Origin: Ferruginibacter sp.
GTDB lineage: Bacteria; Bacteroidota; Bacteroidia; Chitinophagales; Chitinophagaceae
Assembly: GCA_014379905.1 (NCBI GenBank)
Contig: JACMKX010000149.1
Span: 1 to 61,479, forward strand
Direction of reading: 5' to 3'
Length of the DNA: 61,479 nucleotides
The notes below the pieces were generated by a model. That model made no database searches. It was not told the DNA's origin and saw nothing but the letters and a program-made list of their open reading frames with translations. This document shows positions 50,932 to 59,741 of the stretch, piece after piece; positions within the stretch are counted from its first letter, which is position 1; every line of letters begins with the position of its first letter. Position numbers and translations under genes: made by a program.

Positions 50932-53900
50932 TTATTTTATAATGGTGATGTATCCTGTAACAGGTTTTCTGCCATTTTCTGGTTCAATGATATAATAATA
51001 AGTATCCAGTGGTAATGTTTTCCCGTTAATGGTGCCATTCCATGGTACTTTATATCCTCTTGATTCATATACTTTTTGTCCTGTTCTTGTAAACACCAGC
51101 ACTTTACAATTAGGATAGGTGTCCAGGTATTCTATGATCCACCTGTCATTGATGCCATCCCCGTTGGGAGAGAAAGTATTGGGGATATTAGGGCCTTTCA
51201 ACAGTTTTACAATTACCTGGGCAGATTGTGTACAGCCACCCGGGTTGCTTACTGTAATAGTGTAGGTAATGTCCGTAAGCGGCTTTGTTACCGGCCTCGG
51301 AACTGTGGTACTATTAAGGTAATCGGAAGGTGACCACAAATAAATATTGTCTTCTCCTGTATAAACCGGTTCCAGCGTACCTGTTCCTCCTTCCAATACA
51401 TATACATCAGCACCACCGTTCACCGTCGGCGGTGCGTACACTTTAAATGGTTTGCGTGTGGTATCACTGTTGCAACCAAAACTGTTGGTAATAAAATGAC
51501 TGACATTATAATTATTAGCAGTGGTATATAAATGTGAGGGGTTCTGTAAAGCAGATGGGGCTGATCCGTCATCAAAATTCCAGCTCCAATCTGTAATGGT
51601 GCCGTCTCCCCCGTTACTTGTGCTGTTGAAACTTATATCATCGCCCAAACAAATAGCAGCACGGCTGATATCAAAATCAGCTTTAGGTTGAGGGTGGATA
51701 GTATTTAATACTATTGTAGTATCATGCACGCAACCTGCACCACTTGTTACCTGTAACTTAACATTATAAGGGCCAACTGCTGTATAAATATGTGTAGGAT
51801 CTTTTACAGTTGATGTATTGGCACCGGCACTTGCCGCATCTCCAAAATTCCAGAGATAGGTAAAAGTATTTTCGGTACCGTTTACAATAGAGGAGGCATC
51901 TGTAAATGACACAGCTGCACCGGGCAAACATACACTTGCCGGGAACGTAAAGCCAGGAGCCGGCAGCGGGTCTATGGTTATTTGCTGCGAAGTAGTGGCA
52001 CTCCGGCAACCTGTTGTTGCAGCAATATTATACATGGTAACTGTATAAGGTCCTGCTGCCGCATATACATGTGTTACTATTCCACCAACAGGTAGCGTTT
52101 GCGGTGCCGTACCATCACCAAAATCCCATACAGTATTGGCCAGCGTTACAGATGATGGTGCCGTTGACTGTTCTGTAAAGCTTACTGTATTTTTTTCGCA
52201 GGCAGGTCTTTGTAATGTGAATCTTGCAAAAGCTGTATCCAATACTTGCACGGATGTAGATGTTGAATCCACGCATCCACCTGCGGTTGCAGTAAATTTA
52301 TATTTTATTTCATGCGGGCCACCAATTCCGGCCACTGTTGAATGGAAGATCCAGTTGGTTCCGTTAAAGGATACCCCGGGACCTGAATAGGTTTCGGTAC
52401 CTGCTACGCCCCCGCCTTCTGAACCAAAATTCAATACAAGCGGAGTTGTGGTATAACATTGATCAGGAATATTGGCAATAGCAACATCCGGCGTAGCCAA
52501 TACAGTAACCGGAATAATTCTGTCGTTCACGCAAGTGTTACCTGAGTATGCCCTGAAACGAACATTGTAATTGACGGTAGTGGTACTGGTTGGATATTTA
52601 TGCCTGTATATCCTGTCGAAAACCGGGTCATTATCTGTTTGAAAAACGGCAGGCTGATTCGTGTTATCCCAGTGAATATCCACTTTTGTGATAACGCCCG
52701 TTGCGATGGTTGATTTATTCTGAATAGCCACACTATCGCTCGAACAACTTGTAGCAGGATTCAGCTGGATAAAGTTGGATACCGGGTTTCCGCCATTTAC
52801 AAACAGCGGCTGATCCAAGGTATGGGTACATCCATTATTGGTGGTAACGATAAGCCGCACCGTATAAGGCCCTGCAAGGGTGTAGGCATGTTGCGCATTT
52901 TGAATCGTTGAAGTATTATTAGCTCCGCTGGCGGGGTCTCCAAAGTTCCATTGCCAGCTGGTTATAGTAGCAGGACTTATTGAAGTACTGTTATCAGTGA
53001 ATTGCGCAAAAGGATCCAGCAAACAAACTTCGGGCAGTGTGAAGGCTGCTGTTGGCAAGGTTGAAATGGTTACCAGGCGTTGTACCGGCACACTGGTGCA
53101 ACCTTCATTATTGGTTACAATTAATGTTACAGTATATGGTCCTGCGCCTGCAAAAACATGGGTAGGATTTTGTAAAGTAGATGTATTGGCAGTTCCGCTG
53201 GCAGGGTCTCCAAAATTCCAGTTCCAGCCATTTAAGGCACCCACATTGGGAGTAGAATTATCTGTAAAATTAATGGCTCGTGTAGCACAGGATGGTGTGC
53301 TGAAATTAAAGGCAGCTGTGGGTAGTGGGTGTACCGTTACTGTTGCGCTTCCTGTTTGTGCCTGCAGGCAGGCTGTACTGCTGGCATCTGTTACGCTCAC
53401 TAATGTATAAACAAAATTGCCCGCTGTGGTGGTGGGTACGGTAACGGCCGCTGTATTACCTGTACTTATTATTGTTTGCGGAGCGCCGCTGTTTATGGTA
53501 TAGGTAAATGTGTAAGGCGCCGTGCTGCCGGTTCCTGTAAATATCACGGCAGGTGATGTTCCGCCAACACACACTTCTGTTGTTCCGGCCACTGTTGCTG
53601 CAGGTAAAGGATTTACTATTACAGTTGCAGCCCCGGTTTGTAATTGCGAACAGGCAGTAACGCTGGCATCTCTTACGCTTACCAGGTTGTATACAAAAGT
53701 GCCGGCAGTTGCTGTTGGCACAGGTAAGGTTACCGAATTACCCGTTACGGTAGAAATGGTTTGTACCGGCCCGCTATTGATGGTATAACTGAAGGTGAAA
53801 GGTTGAATACTGCCTCCCGATGCAGTAAATGTTATTACAGGTGCAGCAGCATCCTGGCAAACTGTTGTGCTGCCGGTAATAACTGCCGATGCAAGCGGAT

Positions 53901-56226
53901 TTACAACCACCCGAACCGTATCCGTTGTATTACGGGAACAACCGGCAGTGCCTCCATTATCTGTTACACTTACCAAATGATAATTAAATGTTCCTGTAGT
54001 TCCGGTTGCAACGGGCAATGAAATACTGTTACCTGTTGTGGTGGTCACTGTTTGAGCCGCACCATTATTTATATTATAAGTAAAGGTATAAGGAGCCGTT
54101 CCTGTACTTCCCGTAAATACTACGTTGGGAGCAGGTTGATTTTGACAAACAGTAACATCCCCGGAGATAACAGCTGACGGTAAAGGGCTTATAACTATTG
54201 GCAGGGTAATAGTATCACTCAGGCAACCGGGTGTGGTAATATTGGAATAACGAACATTATAAGTGCCCGGCGTGCTAAACGTATGGATCGGGTTCTGAAG
54301 TGCCGATGTATTATTGGCCGCCCCGCTTGCGGGGTCATCAAAACTCCACCACCATCGGTAAATGGGTTTTACGGAAGAAGTTTGATCATTGAATTGCACA
54401 GGCTGATCTATACAACCGTTGTGGGTCCAGTTAAAAGCAGCCACCGGCGGATTACTTACTTCCAGTTCAAATTCAAAGTCCTGTTCTGCACCACATGCGT
54501 CTGATCCACTGGTATAATTGGTGATTGTAATGGTATAAATTCCGGGAGTAGAAAAAGTATACAACCCGGTAAGGTGGTACCAGTTTACTGGTTTGCCATT
54601 GATTATCCTGGTGGAGTCTATAACCGGGTTGATAATCCTTCTTGGGAAATTAGAAGGTATCATTACGCCTGCATTACTCGAGTTCCAGTCCATAGAATCA
54701 ATAACATAAGGTGTGCCGTTGGCATTAAATGCAGGAAAGCATACTTTAAATTCAAAGGGAGATCCTATACAGGTAGAGGGCCCTGTTTCAATACCGTATT
54801 GAGAGTTTACGCCCAGTTGCTGGGCAAGATCTCTTATATAAGTTCCTGCTGAATAGGCATAAGATTCATTGTCGCCATAACCATAGGCAATGGCATTAAA
54901 ACCACTGTCGCCCTGTAATCTTACTGCACTGTAGCCGCTAAGGGAATAGCGCAAGAAAGAATAGCCAGGAATAGTTGTGGCAGGCAGCCAATCTCCTCTT
55001 GTAGTTATGATAGGAGCTCCGTTTATTAAAAAACTGGCTGTTGAGTTTGTTTTGGTAAGAACATTTACATATTGTTCTGCAATATTCTGGTTGGTTGAAG
55101 AAAAGATGGAAATATCAGAGATGTTCTGCTCTATTGGGTTTAAAATAACCATGTCAGGATCCCCCCTAAGATCAGGGGCAGGTCCTTTACAGGCGTTTCT
55201 TTGCAGATACTGTGCAACACTTATTGGTTTATCTGCCGTAATCAAAGCGGGTGCACTCAAAGTTACCGGGGTGTTGGTAAAAGCAGCAGGGTAAATTTCT
55301 CCTGCATTAATAGTAGCAGTCAATGCTCCATTAAAATAAACATTGGTATTATCTTCTGATGCCATTACTCTGTACGGATTACCATTGCGGTAATTTAAAG
55401 AAGGTATAAATCCAAAGTTTTTGCCCCAGGTACTTACAGGATACATCTGCTGCCATAGGGGGTCAAAGGAATTACCCGTTGTACACCCGGCAATGCCGAA
55501 TGTTACATTGGAAGAACCTGAAAAAACAGCAATTGGTAAACATCCGCCGGATCCGGAAGCAACAGATTCGATATAAGTGCCCGTAAGATCCTGCGTTGCT
55601 GCGTTTCCATCCGTAGACTGATATTCATACATATCGCCGGCAACCGGAAGCGTAATTGTGAAAGCAGGTTGCAGCACCCCGTTTTTCCTGGGGGTTATAC
55701 TTACCACTGTATTGTTTTTGATGGCAATTACCTGGAATTGCGACCTGGCCAATACACCGTTGTTATCGCTTCCTGTTTGGGTAAAACTGGTGGCATAGTA
55801 TTTTTTTCCCAGCACATTTACCGGGAGCAAAAGGGTTGCCGCACTTCTCGCTCCGGCCCACTGCTGGGCATAGGCTACCACGGCAGGCATACCCGGGTTT
55901 ACTTTAATATTGATTGATTTCTTTATTACGGTATTTGCTTCGGCATTGGAAATATGCCTTAAGGCAGACCATGGTATTTGAATTTCCTGCAGGCCGTTGG
56001 CCACAATATTAAAAGTTCCGGTAAAAGCGCCATTTGCCATAGTTATTGTTCCGGAGCTCGCTTTGTCGGAAGTAATATAGATACTTAAGGTAGCAAGATT
56101 AGCCGGAGCATTATGTACATGGGTAGGGAAACACAAATAAAATTCTTTGCCTTTATTACTAAAATCCTGCGCGAATGAAATGCTGCTGATCAAAAGGAAT
56201 ATGATGCCCCCGAGGAGTTTTGTCAT
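50932..56226 (-). CDS. Type IX secreted PKD-repeat surface protein with type B C-terminal domain
   Basis: 1764 residues. Signal peptide 1-19 (SFAQ). Residues 28-470 form a beta-rich IgGFc-binding-like domain (blocks GKEFYLCFP and NTVVSITPRKNG). From about 595 come PKD domains with FxWxFGDPASG or WNWNFGDPASG and a closing AGPYTVTLIV. Three tandem SprB-like units occupy about 683-965, each with GxTTVCQxxxAPVITF, YTINSGxxQTI and VYxLVSVxDA. More PKD domains follow to about 1650. The last 85 residues (IPNTFSPNGDGINDRW, LVFTRTGQKVYES, WNGTINGKTLPLDTYYYII) are the gliding-motility-associated type B C-terminal signal. It is secreted by the type IX system and held on the surface, with the PorP/SprF gene behind it. 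Confidence 0.93.
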   Translation of the reverse strand: MTKLLGGIIFLLISSISFAQDFSNKGKEFYLCFPTHVHNAPANLATLSIYITSDKASSGTITMANGAFTGTFNIVANGLQEIQIPWSALRHISNAEANTVIKKSINIKVNPGMPAVVAYAQQWAGARSAATLLLPVNVLGKKYYATSFTQTGSDNNGVLARSQFQVIAIKNNTVVSITPRKNGVLQPAFTITLPVAGDMYEYQSTDGNAATQDLTGTYIESVASGSGGCLPIAVFSGSSNVTFGIAGCTTGNSFDPLWQQMYPVSTWGKNFGFIPSLNYRNGNPYRVMASEDNTNVYFNGALTATINAGEIYPAAFTNTPVTLSAPALITADKPISVAQYLQRNACKGPAPDLRGDPDMVILNPIEQNISDISIFSSTNQNIAEQYVNVLTKTNSTASFLINGAPIITTRGDWLPATTIPGYSFLRYSLSGYSAVRLQGDSGFNAIAYGYGDNESYAYSAGTYIRDLAQQLGVNSQYGIETGPSTCIGSPFEFKVCFPAFNANGTPYVIDSMDWNSSNAGVMIPSNFPRRIINPVIDSTRIINGKPVNWYHLTGLYTFSTPGIYTITITNYTSGSDACGAEQDFEFELEVSNPPVAAFNWTHNGCIDQPVQFNDQTSSVKPIYRWWWSFDDPASGAANNTSALQNPIHTFSTPGTYNVRYSNITTPGCLSDTITLPIVISPLPSAVISGDVTVCQNQPAPNVVFTGSTGTAPYTFTYNINNGAAQTVTTTTGNSISLPVATGTTGTFNYHLVSVTDNGGTAGCSRNTTDTVRVVVNPLASAVITGSTTVCQDAAAPVITFTASGGSIQPFTFSYTINSGPVQTISTVTGNSVTLPVPTATAGTFVYNLVSVRDASVTACSQLQTGAATVIVNPLPAATVAGTTEVCVGGTSPAVIFTGTGSTAPYTFTYTINSGAPQTIISTGNTAAVTVPTTTAGNFVYTLVSVTDASSTACLQAQTGSATVTVHPLPTAAFNFSTPSCATRAINFTDNSTPNVGALNGWNWNFGDPASGTANTSTLQNPTHVFAGAGPYTVTLIVTNNEGCTSVPVQRLVTISTLPTAAFTLPEVCLLDPFAQFTDNSTSISPATITSWQWNFGDPASGANNTSTIQNAQHAYTLAGPYTVRLIVTTNNGCTHTLDQPLFVNGGNPVSNFIQLNPATSCSSDSVAIQNKSTIATGVITKVDIHWDNTNQPAVFQTDNDPVFDRIYRHKYPTSTTTVNYNVRFRAYSGNTCVNDRIIPVTVLATPDVAIANIPDQCYTTTPLVLNFGSEGGGVAGTETYSGPGVSFNGTNWIFHSTVAGIGGPHEIKYKFTATAGGCVDSTSTSVQVLDTAFARFTLQRPACEKNTVSFTEQSTAPSSVTLANTVWDFGDGTAPQTLPVGGIVTHVYAAAGPYTVTMYNIAATTGCRSATTSQQITIDPLPAPGFTFPASVCLPGAAVSFTDASSIVNGTENTFTYLWNFGDAASAGANTSTVKDPTHIYTAVGPYNVKLQVTSGAGCVHDTTIVLNTIHPQPKADFDISRAAICLGDDISFNSTSNGGDGTITDWSWNFDDGSAPSALQNPSHLYTTANNYNVSHFITNSFGCNSDTTRKPFKVYAPPTVNGGADVYVLEGGTGTLEPVYTGEDNIYLWSPSDYLNSTTVPRPVTKPLTDITYTITVSNPGGCTQSAQVIVKLLKGPNIPNTFSPNGDGINDRWIIEYLDTYPNCKVLVFTRTGQKVYESRGYKVPWNGTINGKTLPLDTYYYIIEPENGRKPVTGYITIIK

Positions 56227-56367
56227 TGTGTTTTGGTATAAATATTAAAAAACAAAGCCAGTTTCCGGAGGATAAGCGGACATATATTGAGAGATACAAT
56301 ATACTAAAGAATACGCAATTTCGGCTGCATGAATACCTGATTGGGCCATATTTTTCTTTAAAAGAAA

Positions 56368-56391
56368 AAAGCCGCATAGAAATGCAGCTTT
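56368..56391 (-). terminator. Terminator of the small secreted-protein gene
   Basis: AAAGCTGCAT and ATGCGGCTTT pair around TTCT with one G-T pair and end in six T residues on the minus strand. It separates the 118-residue gene from the large cargo gene. Confidence 0.8.
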
Positions 56392-56454
56392 TGTTAAGAA
56401 CCTTTTGGTTCTGTAACCCCCAAAGAAAACGAGTTGTATCCGTTTAGCGGAAAA

Positions 56455-56811
56455 TTATTTAGACAATCCTATAGTATTGCTGGCTACAGCTGTGTTGGCA
56501 TCAGCCACATACAGCACCCTGAAATACTTATAATTAGATTGCAGTTTATTTGTTTTTTGTTTAAAAGCGTAACCGTTGGTTGCCTTCGGATCAGCACCCC
56601 ACACCAGGCCAATTGTTGAAAATTGTTTGCCATCGGCACTGGCCTGTACTTCCCATGAACCTTGTTCAGTAGTATTTACCTCATTCCAGGTAAGCATCAA
56701 ATTATTGTCTGTTACACTTGCTTTAATGTTAGCTGCTACCGGTTCGCCCTGGGCAATTGCAGCGGTACTTAAAAAAGCAAAAAGAATCGTCAGGTAAAAA
56801 AACTGTTTCAT
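56455..56811 (-). CDS. Small secreted protein with a fibronectin-like domain
   Basis: 118 residues. The signal peptide ends in AIAQ. The mature part (about 97 residues) forms one beta-sandwich with LMLTWNEVNTTEQGSWEVQASADGKQFSTIG (in order) and YKYFRVLYVADANTAVASNTIGL, which resembles the last strands of Bacteroidota fibronectin-type modules usually placed before a type IX signal, but here the domain stands alone with no sorting signal. It might be an assembly partner of the surface proteins nearby, although a terminator makes cotranscription unlikely. The function is unknown. Confidence 0.75.
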   Translation of the reverse strand: MKQFFYLTILFAFLSTAAIAQGEPVAANIKASVTDNNLMLTWNEVNTTEQGSWEVQASADGKQFSTIGLVWGADPKATNGYAFKQKTNKLQSNYKYFRVLYVADANTAVASNTIGLSK

Positions 56812-56817
56812 TATTAT

Positions 56818-56940
56818 ATGTTCATTGCGTTAAAAGACTTGTTTATTTCCATCCTTTTGGGAATGGCGGTTGCAATGAATATTGGATCAAACAAGTTTGT
56901 AAAAGAGATAATGGATAATAGGCCGGTAAACCCCGGTTAG
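56818..56940 (+). CDS. Possible 40-residue membrane peptide
   Basis: The reading frame starts ATG at 56818 and stops TAG at 56938-56940. The product would be MFIALKDLFISILLGMAVAM then NIGSNKFVKEIMDNRPVNPG, one hydrophobic helix and a polar tail. It lies divergent from the 118-residue gene, six bases from its start, so it may be only the noncoding promoter of that gene. There is no family match I recognise. Confidence 0.22.
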   Translation: MFIALKDLFISILLGMAVAMNIGSNKFVKEIMDNRPVNPG

Positions 56941-57943
56941 TAATTAGAACCTTTTGATAGTGCCAGGCACTAACAAGGGTTGCATTTGAGATAAACCGTT
57001 CAAATTTTCACGAACAGGAAATAAATGCAGGTGAATCGCTTCGCTTATGGAAGTATACGCAGAAAAAAGATGATAGTATATTTTTCTCATTTGTTGTGGT
57101 TTGAGGTTTGAGTTATTTGGCTGGCAGATCCTGGGACCTGTTCAGAAGAAATTGGAAGGTAAGACCAGAATCCGGATATGTCAGAGGTAATGCCATTCTC
57201 CGTTTCTGATGCAAACATAGTAACAGTTTTTAATAATCCAAAATAAACTACACCGTAATTTCCGCAACTTTTGAGTAAAACTGCTGAAATTGATCTTTTG
57301 ATAGATTTTTTCAAATACAATGTGGTTTAATTAATGATAATTAATAACAAAGCAACAAATTTTTAGATAAAATTTATTAAATGGCTTATATAGTTATAAA
57401 ATTATACACATCAACCCAAAATCTGTCATTTCAGCACATCGGCCATGAACTATTTGAACAACGCATTTAGAAGCGATCCTTCCAGGTTCAGCTGTTAATG
57501 CTTACCTGAGATCCATCCATGATTTTTTAAGGGAAAGGGAAGGATATGGCTATTGCATAAATGGTAAAAACATGGAATTAATATACTTTGATGATTTTAA
57601 ATTTAATCAAAATATCATATCAAATTTATTATCAATGATTTAACCTTTTTTTATTATTTTATACCCCACTGTTCTTTTTGTCCTTTTTTTGAGCAACTAT
57701 TTATACTAAAATGGCAATATTTACGATAGTATTTTATTCGATAAACTATTTTAAAATGTTTAATATCTATGTTTTACAGATTTTTTATAAGACTAAATTT
57801 AATAGCTGCAGATTCTTACCAGTTCGTGGAACGTTTAAGAGGTTATTCTAAAAAAATTAGTTAGCATTTTCATAAATGTGTTTTCTATTTTTCCGGTCGC
57901 CCAGAGTTCATTATCTTGCAAGGCATAAAATCAGCTATAAAAA
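56941..57943. other. 1.0 kb AT-rich gap
   Basis: No convincing gene. A 77-codon minus frame (57087-57320) has no recognisable domain. On the plus strand an open stretch of 61 codons without an ATG start (57458-57643) ends in MELIYFDDFKFNQNIISNLL, which reads like a protein remnant but cannot be assigned. The last part is very AT-rich, with no repeat family member. Confidence 0.5.
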
Positions 57944-58399
57944 ATGAAGCCGTCCTATCTCCTTCTTTTCTTTTTCAGTACTTTCATTTTCCTGTCATCC
58001 TGTCGGGCACCGAAGGATTTAGAGTTCAGGGAGTACAACAGCGTAAGCCTTGATAAAATGAGTTTTTCGTCCTCCACTTTGAAAATGAACCTCGTTTACT
58101 ACAACCCTAATAATTTTGGACTGGAGCTAAAAAGAACGGAATTGGACATTTATGTAGACAGTACTTACCTGGGTCATTCCAGCCAGGAATTACAGGTAGC
58201 CATCCCCCGGAGGGATGTTTTTACCATTCCTTTGATGGTAGAACTGGATATGAAAAACCTCCTGAAAAACGGCCTTACCACACTTTTAAACAAAGAGGTG
58301 ATGGTGAGAGCGGTGGGTAATGTGAAGATTGGAAAGGCGGGCGTATATAAAAATATCAAGGTCGATTATAGCAGTAAACAACAATTTTCCCTTTTTTAA
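57944..58399 (+). CDS. LEA type 2 family lipoprotein
   Basis: 151 residues. The signal with LSSC forms a clear lipobox. The rest is a single LEA_2 (WHy-type) beta-sandwich: MNLVYYNPNNFGLELKRTELDIYVDSTYLGHSSQ, read in order, then VFTIPLMVELDMKNLLKNG and VMVRAVGNVKIGKAGVYKNIKVDY. LEA_2 proteins of bacteria sit in the periplasm or outer membrane and are linked to stress tolerance or protein contacts. It is followed at 51 bases by the heavy-metal domain gene on the same strand, so cotranscription is likely. Confidence 0.85.
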   Translation: MKPSYLLLFFFSTFIFLSSCRAPKDLEFREYNSVSLDKMSFSSSTLKMNLVYYNPNNFGLELKRTELDIYVDSTYLGHSSQELQVAIPRRDVFTIPLMVELDMKNLLKNGLTTLLNKEVMVRAVGNVKIGKAGVYKNIKVDYSSKQQFSLF

Positions 58400-58450
58400 C
58401 AACGGCTTTCATTTTCAAATACGAACTTCGAATCTTAATAAAATAAAACC

Positions 58451-58816
58451 ATGAAATATCTCCAGTTAAGTTTAATTGCTCTTTTAGGATTTGTTTTTTC
58501 GGCTTCCGCCCAGGCAAAAACGGTGGATAAAGCCACTATCAGCACACCCGGCATACAGTGTGAAATGTGTAAGAAAAAAATAGAAACTTACCTGATGCGC
58601 CAGGATGGTGTAAAAGCTGTAAAAGTCGACCTGAAGAAAAAAGTGGTGGGCGTACAGTGGATCACTGACCGGACCAATATTGAAAACATCAAAACTATGA
58701 TCGCCAACCTGGGGTATGATGCAGGTGATGTAACAAAAGAAGAATCGGCTTACAAAAAGCTTCCTCCCTGCTGCAAAATTCCGGCGGTACCGGCTGCAGT
58801 TGAAGCTAAACCTTAG
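58451..58816 (+). CDS. Secreted heavy-metal-associated (HMA) domain protein
   Basis: 121 residues. The signal peptide ends in ASAQ. The ferredoxin-like HMA domain has GIQCEMCKKKIE (CxxC) and the following QDGVKAVKVDLKKKVVGVQW strand, as in copper chaperones and MerP. A second cysteine pair, PPCC, stands in the C-terminal tail and could add a metal ligand set. Being exported, it should bind Cu or similar metal in the periplasm. No metal ATPase or efflux gene lies in the window. It is the second gene after the LEA2 lipoprotein. Confidence 0.85.
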   Translation: MKYLQLSLIALLGFVFSASAQAKTVDKATISTPGIQCEMCKKKIETYLMRQDGVKAVKVDLKKKVVGVQWITDRTNIENIKTMIANLGYDAGDVTKEESAYKKLPPCCKIPAVPAAVEAKP

Positions 58817-58829
58817 CCCAATTTATAAT

Positions 58830-58867
58830 TGTGTACTTTTTTTAAAAAGCGAAAAAAAAGTACACAA
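58830..58867. repeat. Hairpin with 15-bp arms, GTGTACTTTTTT type
   Basis: TTGTGTACTTTTTTT and its reverse complement enclose 8 bases. It follows the heavy-metal gene by 13 bases and may terminate it, although the T-run lies within the stem. Confidence 0.6.
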
Positions 58868-58878
58868 GTTTTCTCTTT

Positions 58879-58915
58879 ACAACAAGGCAGGATCGTAGAT
58901 CCTGCCCTGTTGTAT
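58879..58915. repeat. Hairpin with 17-bp arms and one mismatch
   Basis: TACAACAAGGCAGGATC pairs with its reverse complement except at one position, with a GTA loop. It lies between the convergent HMA and pyrE genes and has no poly-T tail. Confidence 0.65.
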
Positions 58916-58970
58916 AAACTATTAATTATTAAAAGCTCATAACCTTTGAACTTTTGAATCTTTAAACACG

Positions 58971-59609
58971 TTAAACCCTTTGTCCCCATTCAGCCGGATT
59001 CTCCCTCCATTCCATTAACCTGCCTGCTTCTTCTTGCCCTACGATATTTTTTTCCACTGCCAGTTTTATTAATACCTCGTAATTAGTGAGTGAAACAAAA
59101 GGAATTCCTGCCTTTTCAAAAGCTTCTACCGCCTGGGGAAAGCCGTAGTTAAAGATGGAAACCATTCCAACTACCTCTACACCTGCAGCGGTTAATACTT
59201 CGCATACCTGCAGGCTGCTTTTTCCTGTAGAAATAAGGTCTTCTATTACCAATACTTTTTGACCGGCTGTGTAAGCACCTTCTATCTGGTTGCCCAATCC
59301 ATGTTCTTTAGGTTTGGGACGTACATACATATAAGGTAGTTTTAGCTGGTCTGCCGCCATCGCCCCCCATGCAATACCTGCTGTTGCAACGCCGGCAAGC
59401 GCCTCGGCGCTGTCGAAACGCTCAAATATTACACTGGAAAGTTCACTTTTGATGAAATCGCGCACATAAGGAAAGGATAAAACCTTTCGGTTATCGCAAT
59501 AGATCGGGCTTTTCCAGCCACTTGCCCATGTGTAAGGGTTGGCAGCATTTAACTGTACTGCATTTACCTGTAATAGCTTTTCGGCAACCGCCGATTCATT
59601 GGAAACCAT
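58971..59609 (-). CDS. pyrE: Orotate phosphoribosyltransferase
   Basis: 212 residues, the usual length. It converts orotate and PRPP to OMP in pyrimidine synthesis. The PRPP-binding loop is VLVIEDLISTGKSS at 119-132, and the other family blocks are GWKSPIYCDNR, ALAGVATAGIAWGA and RPKPKEHGLGNQIEG. A repeated family-D-like phrase (TTTAAACACGTTAAACC) lies at its 3' end. It is far from the pyrC-like gene and has a long hairpin upstream of its start, in the region shared with the NUDIX gene. Confidence 0.95.
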   Translation of the reverse strand: MVSNESAVAEKLLQVNAVQLNAANPYTWASGWKSPIYCDNRKVLSFPYVRDFIKSELSSVIFERFDSAEALAGVATAGIAWGAMAADQLKLPYMYVRPKPKEHGLGNQIEGAYTAGQKVLVIEDLISTGKSSLQVCEVLTAAGVEVVGMVSIFNYGFPQAVEAFEKAGIPFVSLTNYEVLIKLAVEKNIVGQEEAGRLMEWRENPAEWGQRV

Positions 59610-59625
59610 AATATATTTTTAGGAA

Positions 59626-59677
59626 TGGCTGTACAAGGTCGACCACCCTACTTGGGGTGGTCGACCTTGTACAGCCA
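59626..59677. repeat. Perfect 23-bp inverted repeat with 6-base loop
   Basis: TGGCTGTACAAGGTCGACC continues as ACCC and is mirrored by GGGTGGTCGACCTTGTACAG and on. It lies 16 bases before the pyrE start on one side and upstream of the NUDIX gene on the other. No T-run follows, so it is not a simple terminator. Confidence 0.9.
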
Positions 59678-59741
59678 CAAAGATAGTGAGCATGAAATGA
59701 TTGTAAAAGGAATAAGGTATTTTTACAAAAACCAAGCAGGT

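Noticed and set aside
53338..53980. Direct repeats of about 290 bases within the cargo gene that could look like a CRISPR or tandem DNA repeat
   Set aside because: They are the three coding SprB-like units; spacing, frame and divergence fit protein repeats.
57087..57320. 77-codon minus-strand frame in the large gap
   Set aside because: No signal, domain or codon pattern supports it and no neighbour suggests an operon.
59625..59741. 39 extra N-terminal codons of the NUDIX gene
   Set aside because: They translate a perfect 23-bp hairpin and have no family similarity; the strand MKIRIYFNEK is a better start.
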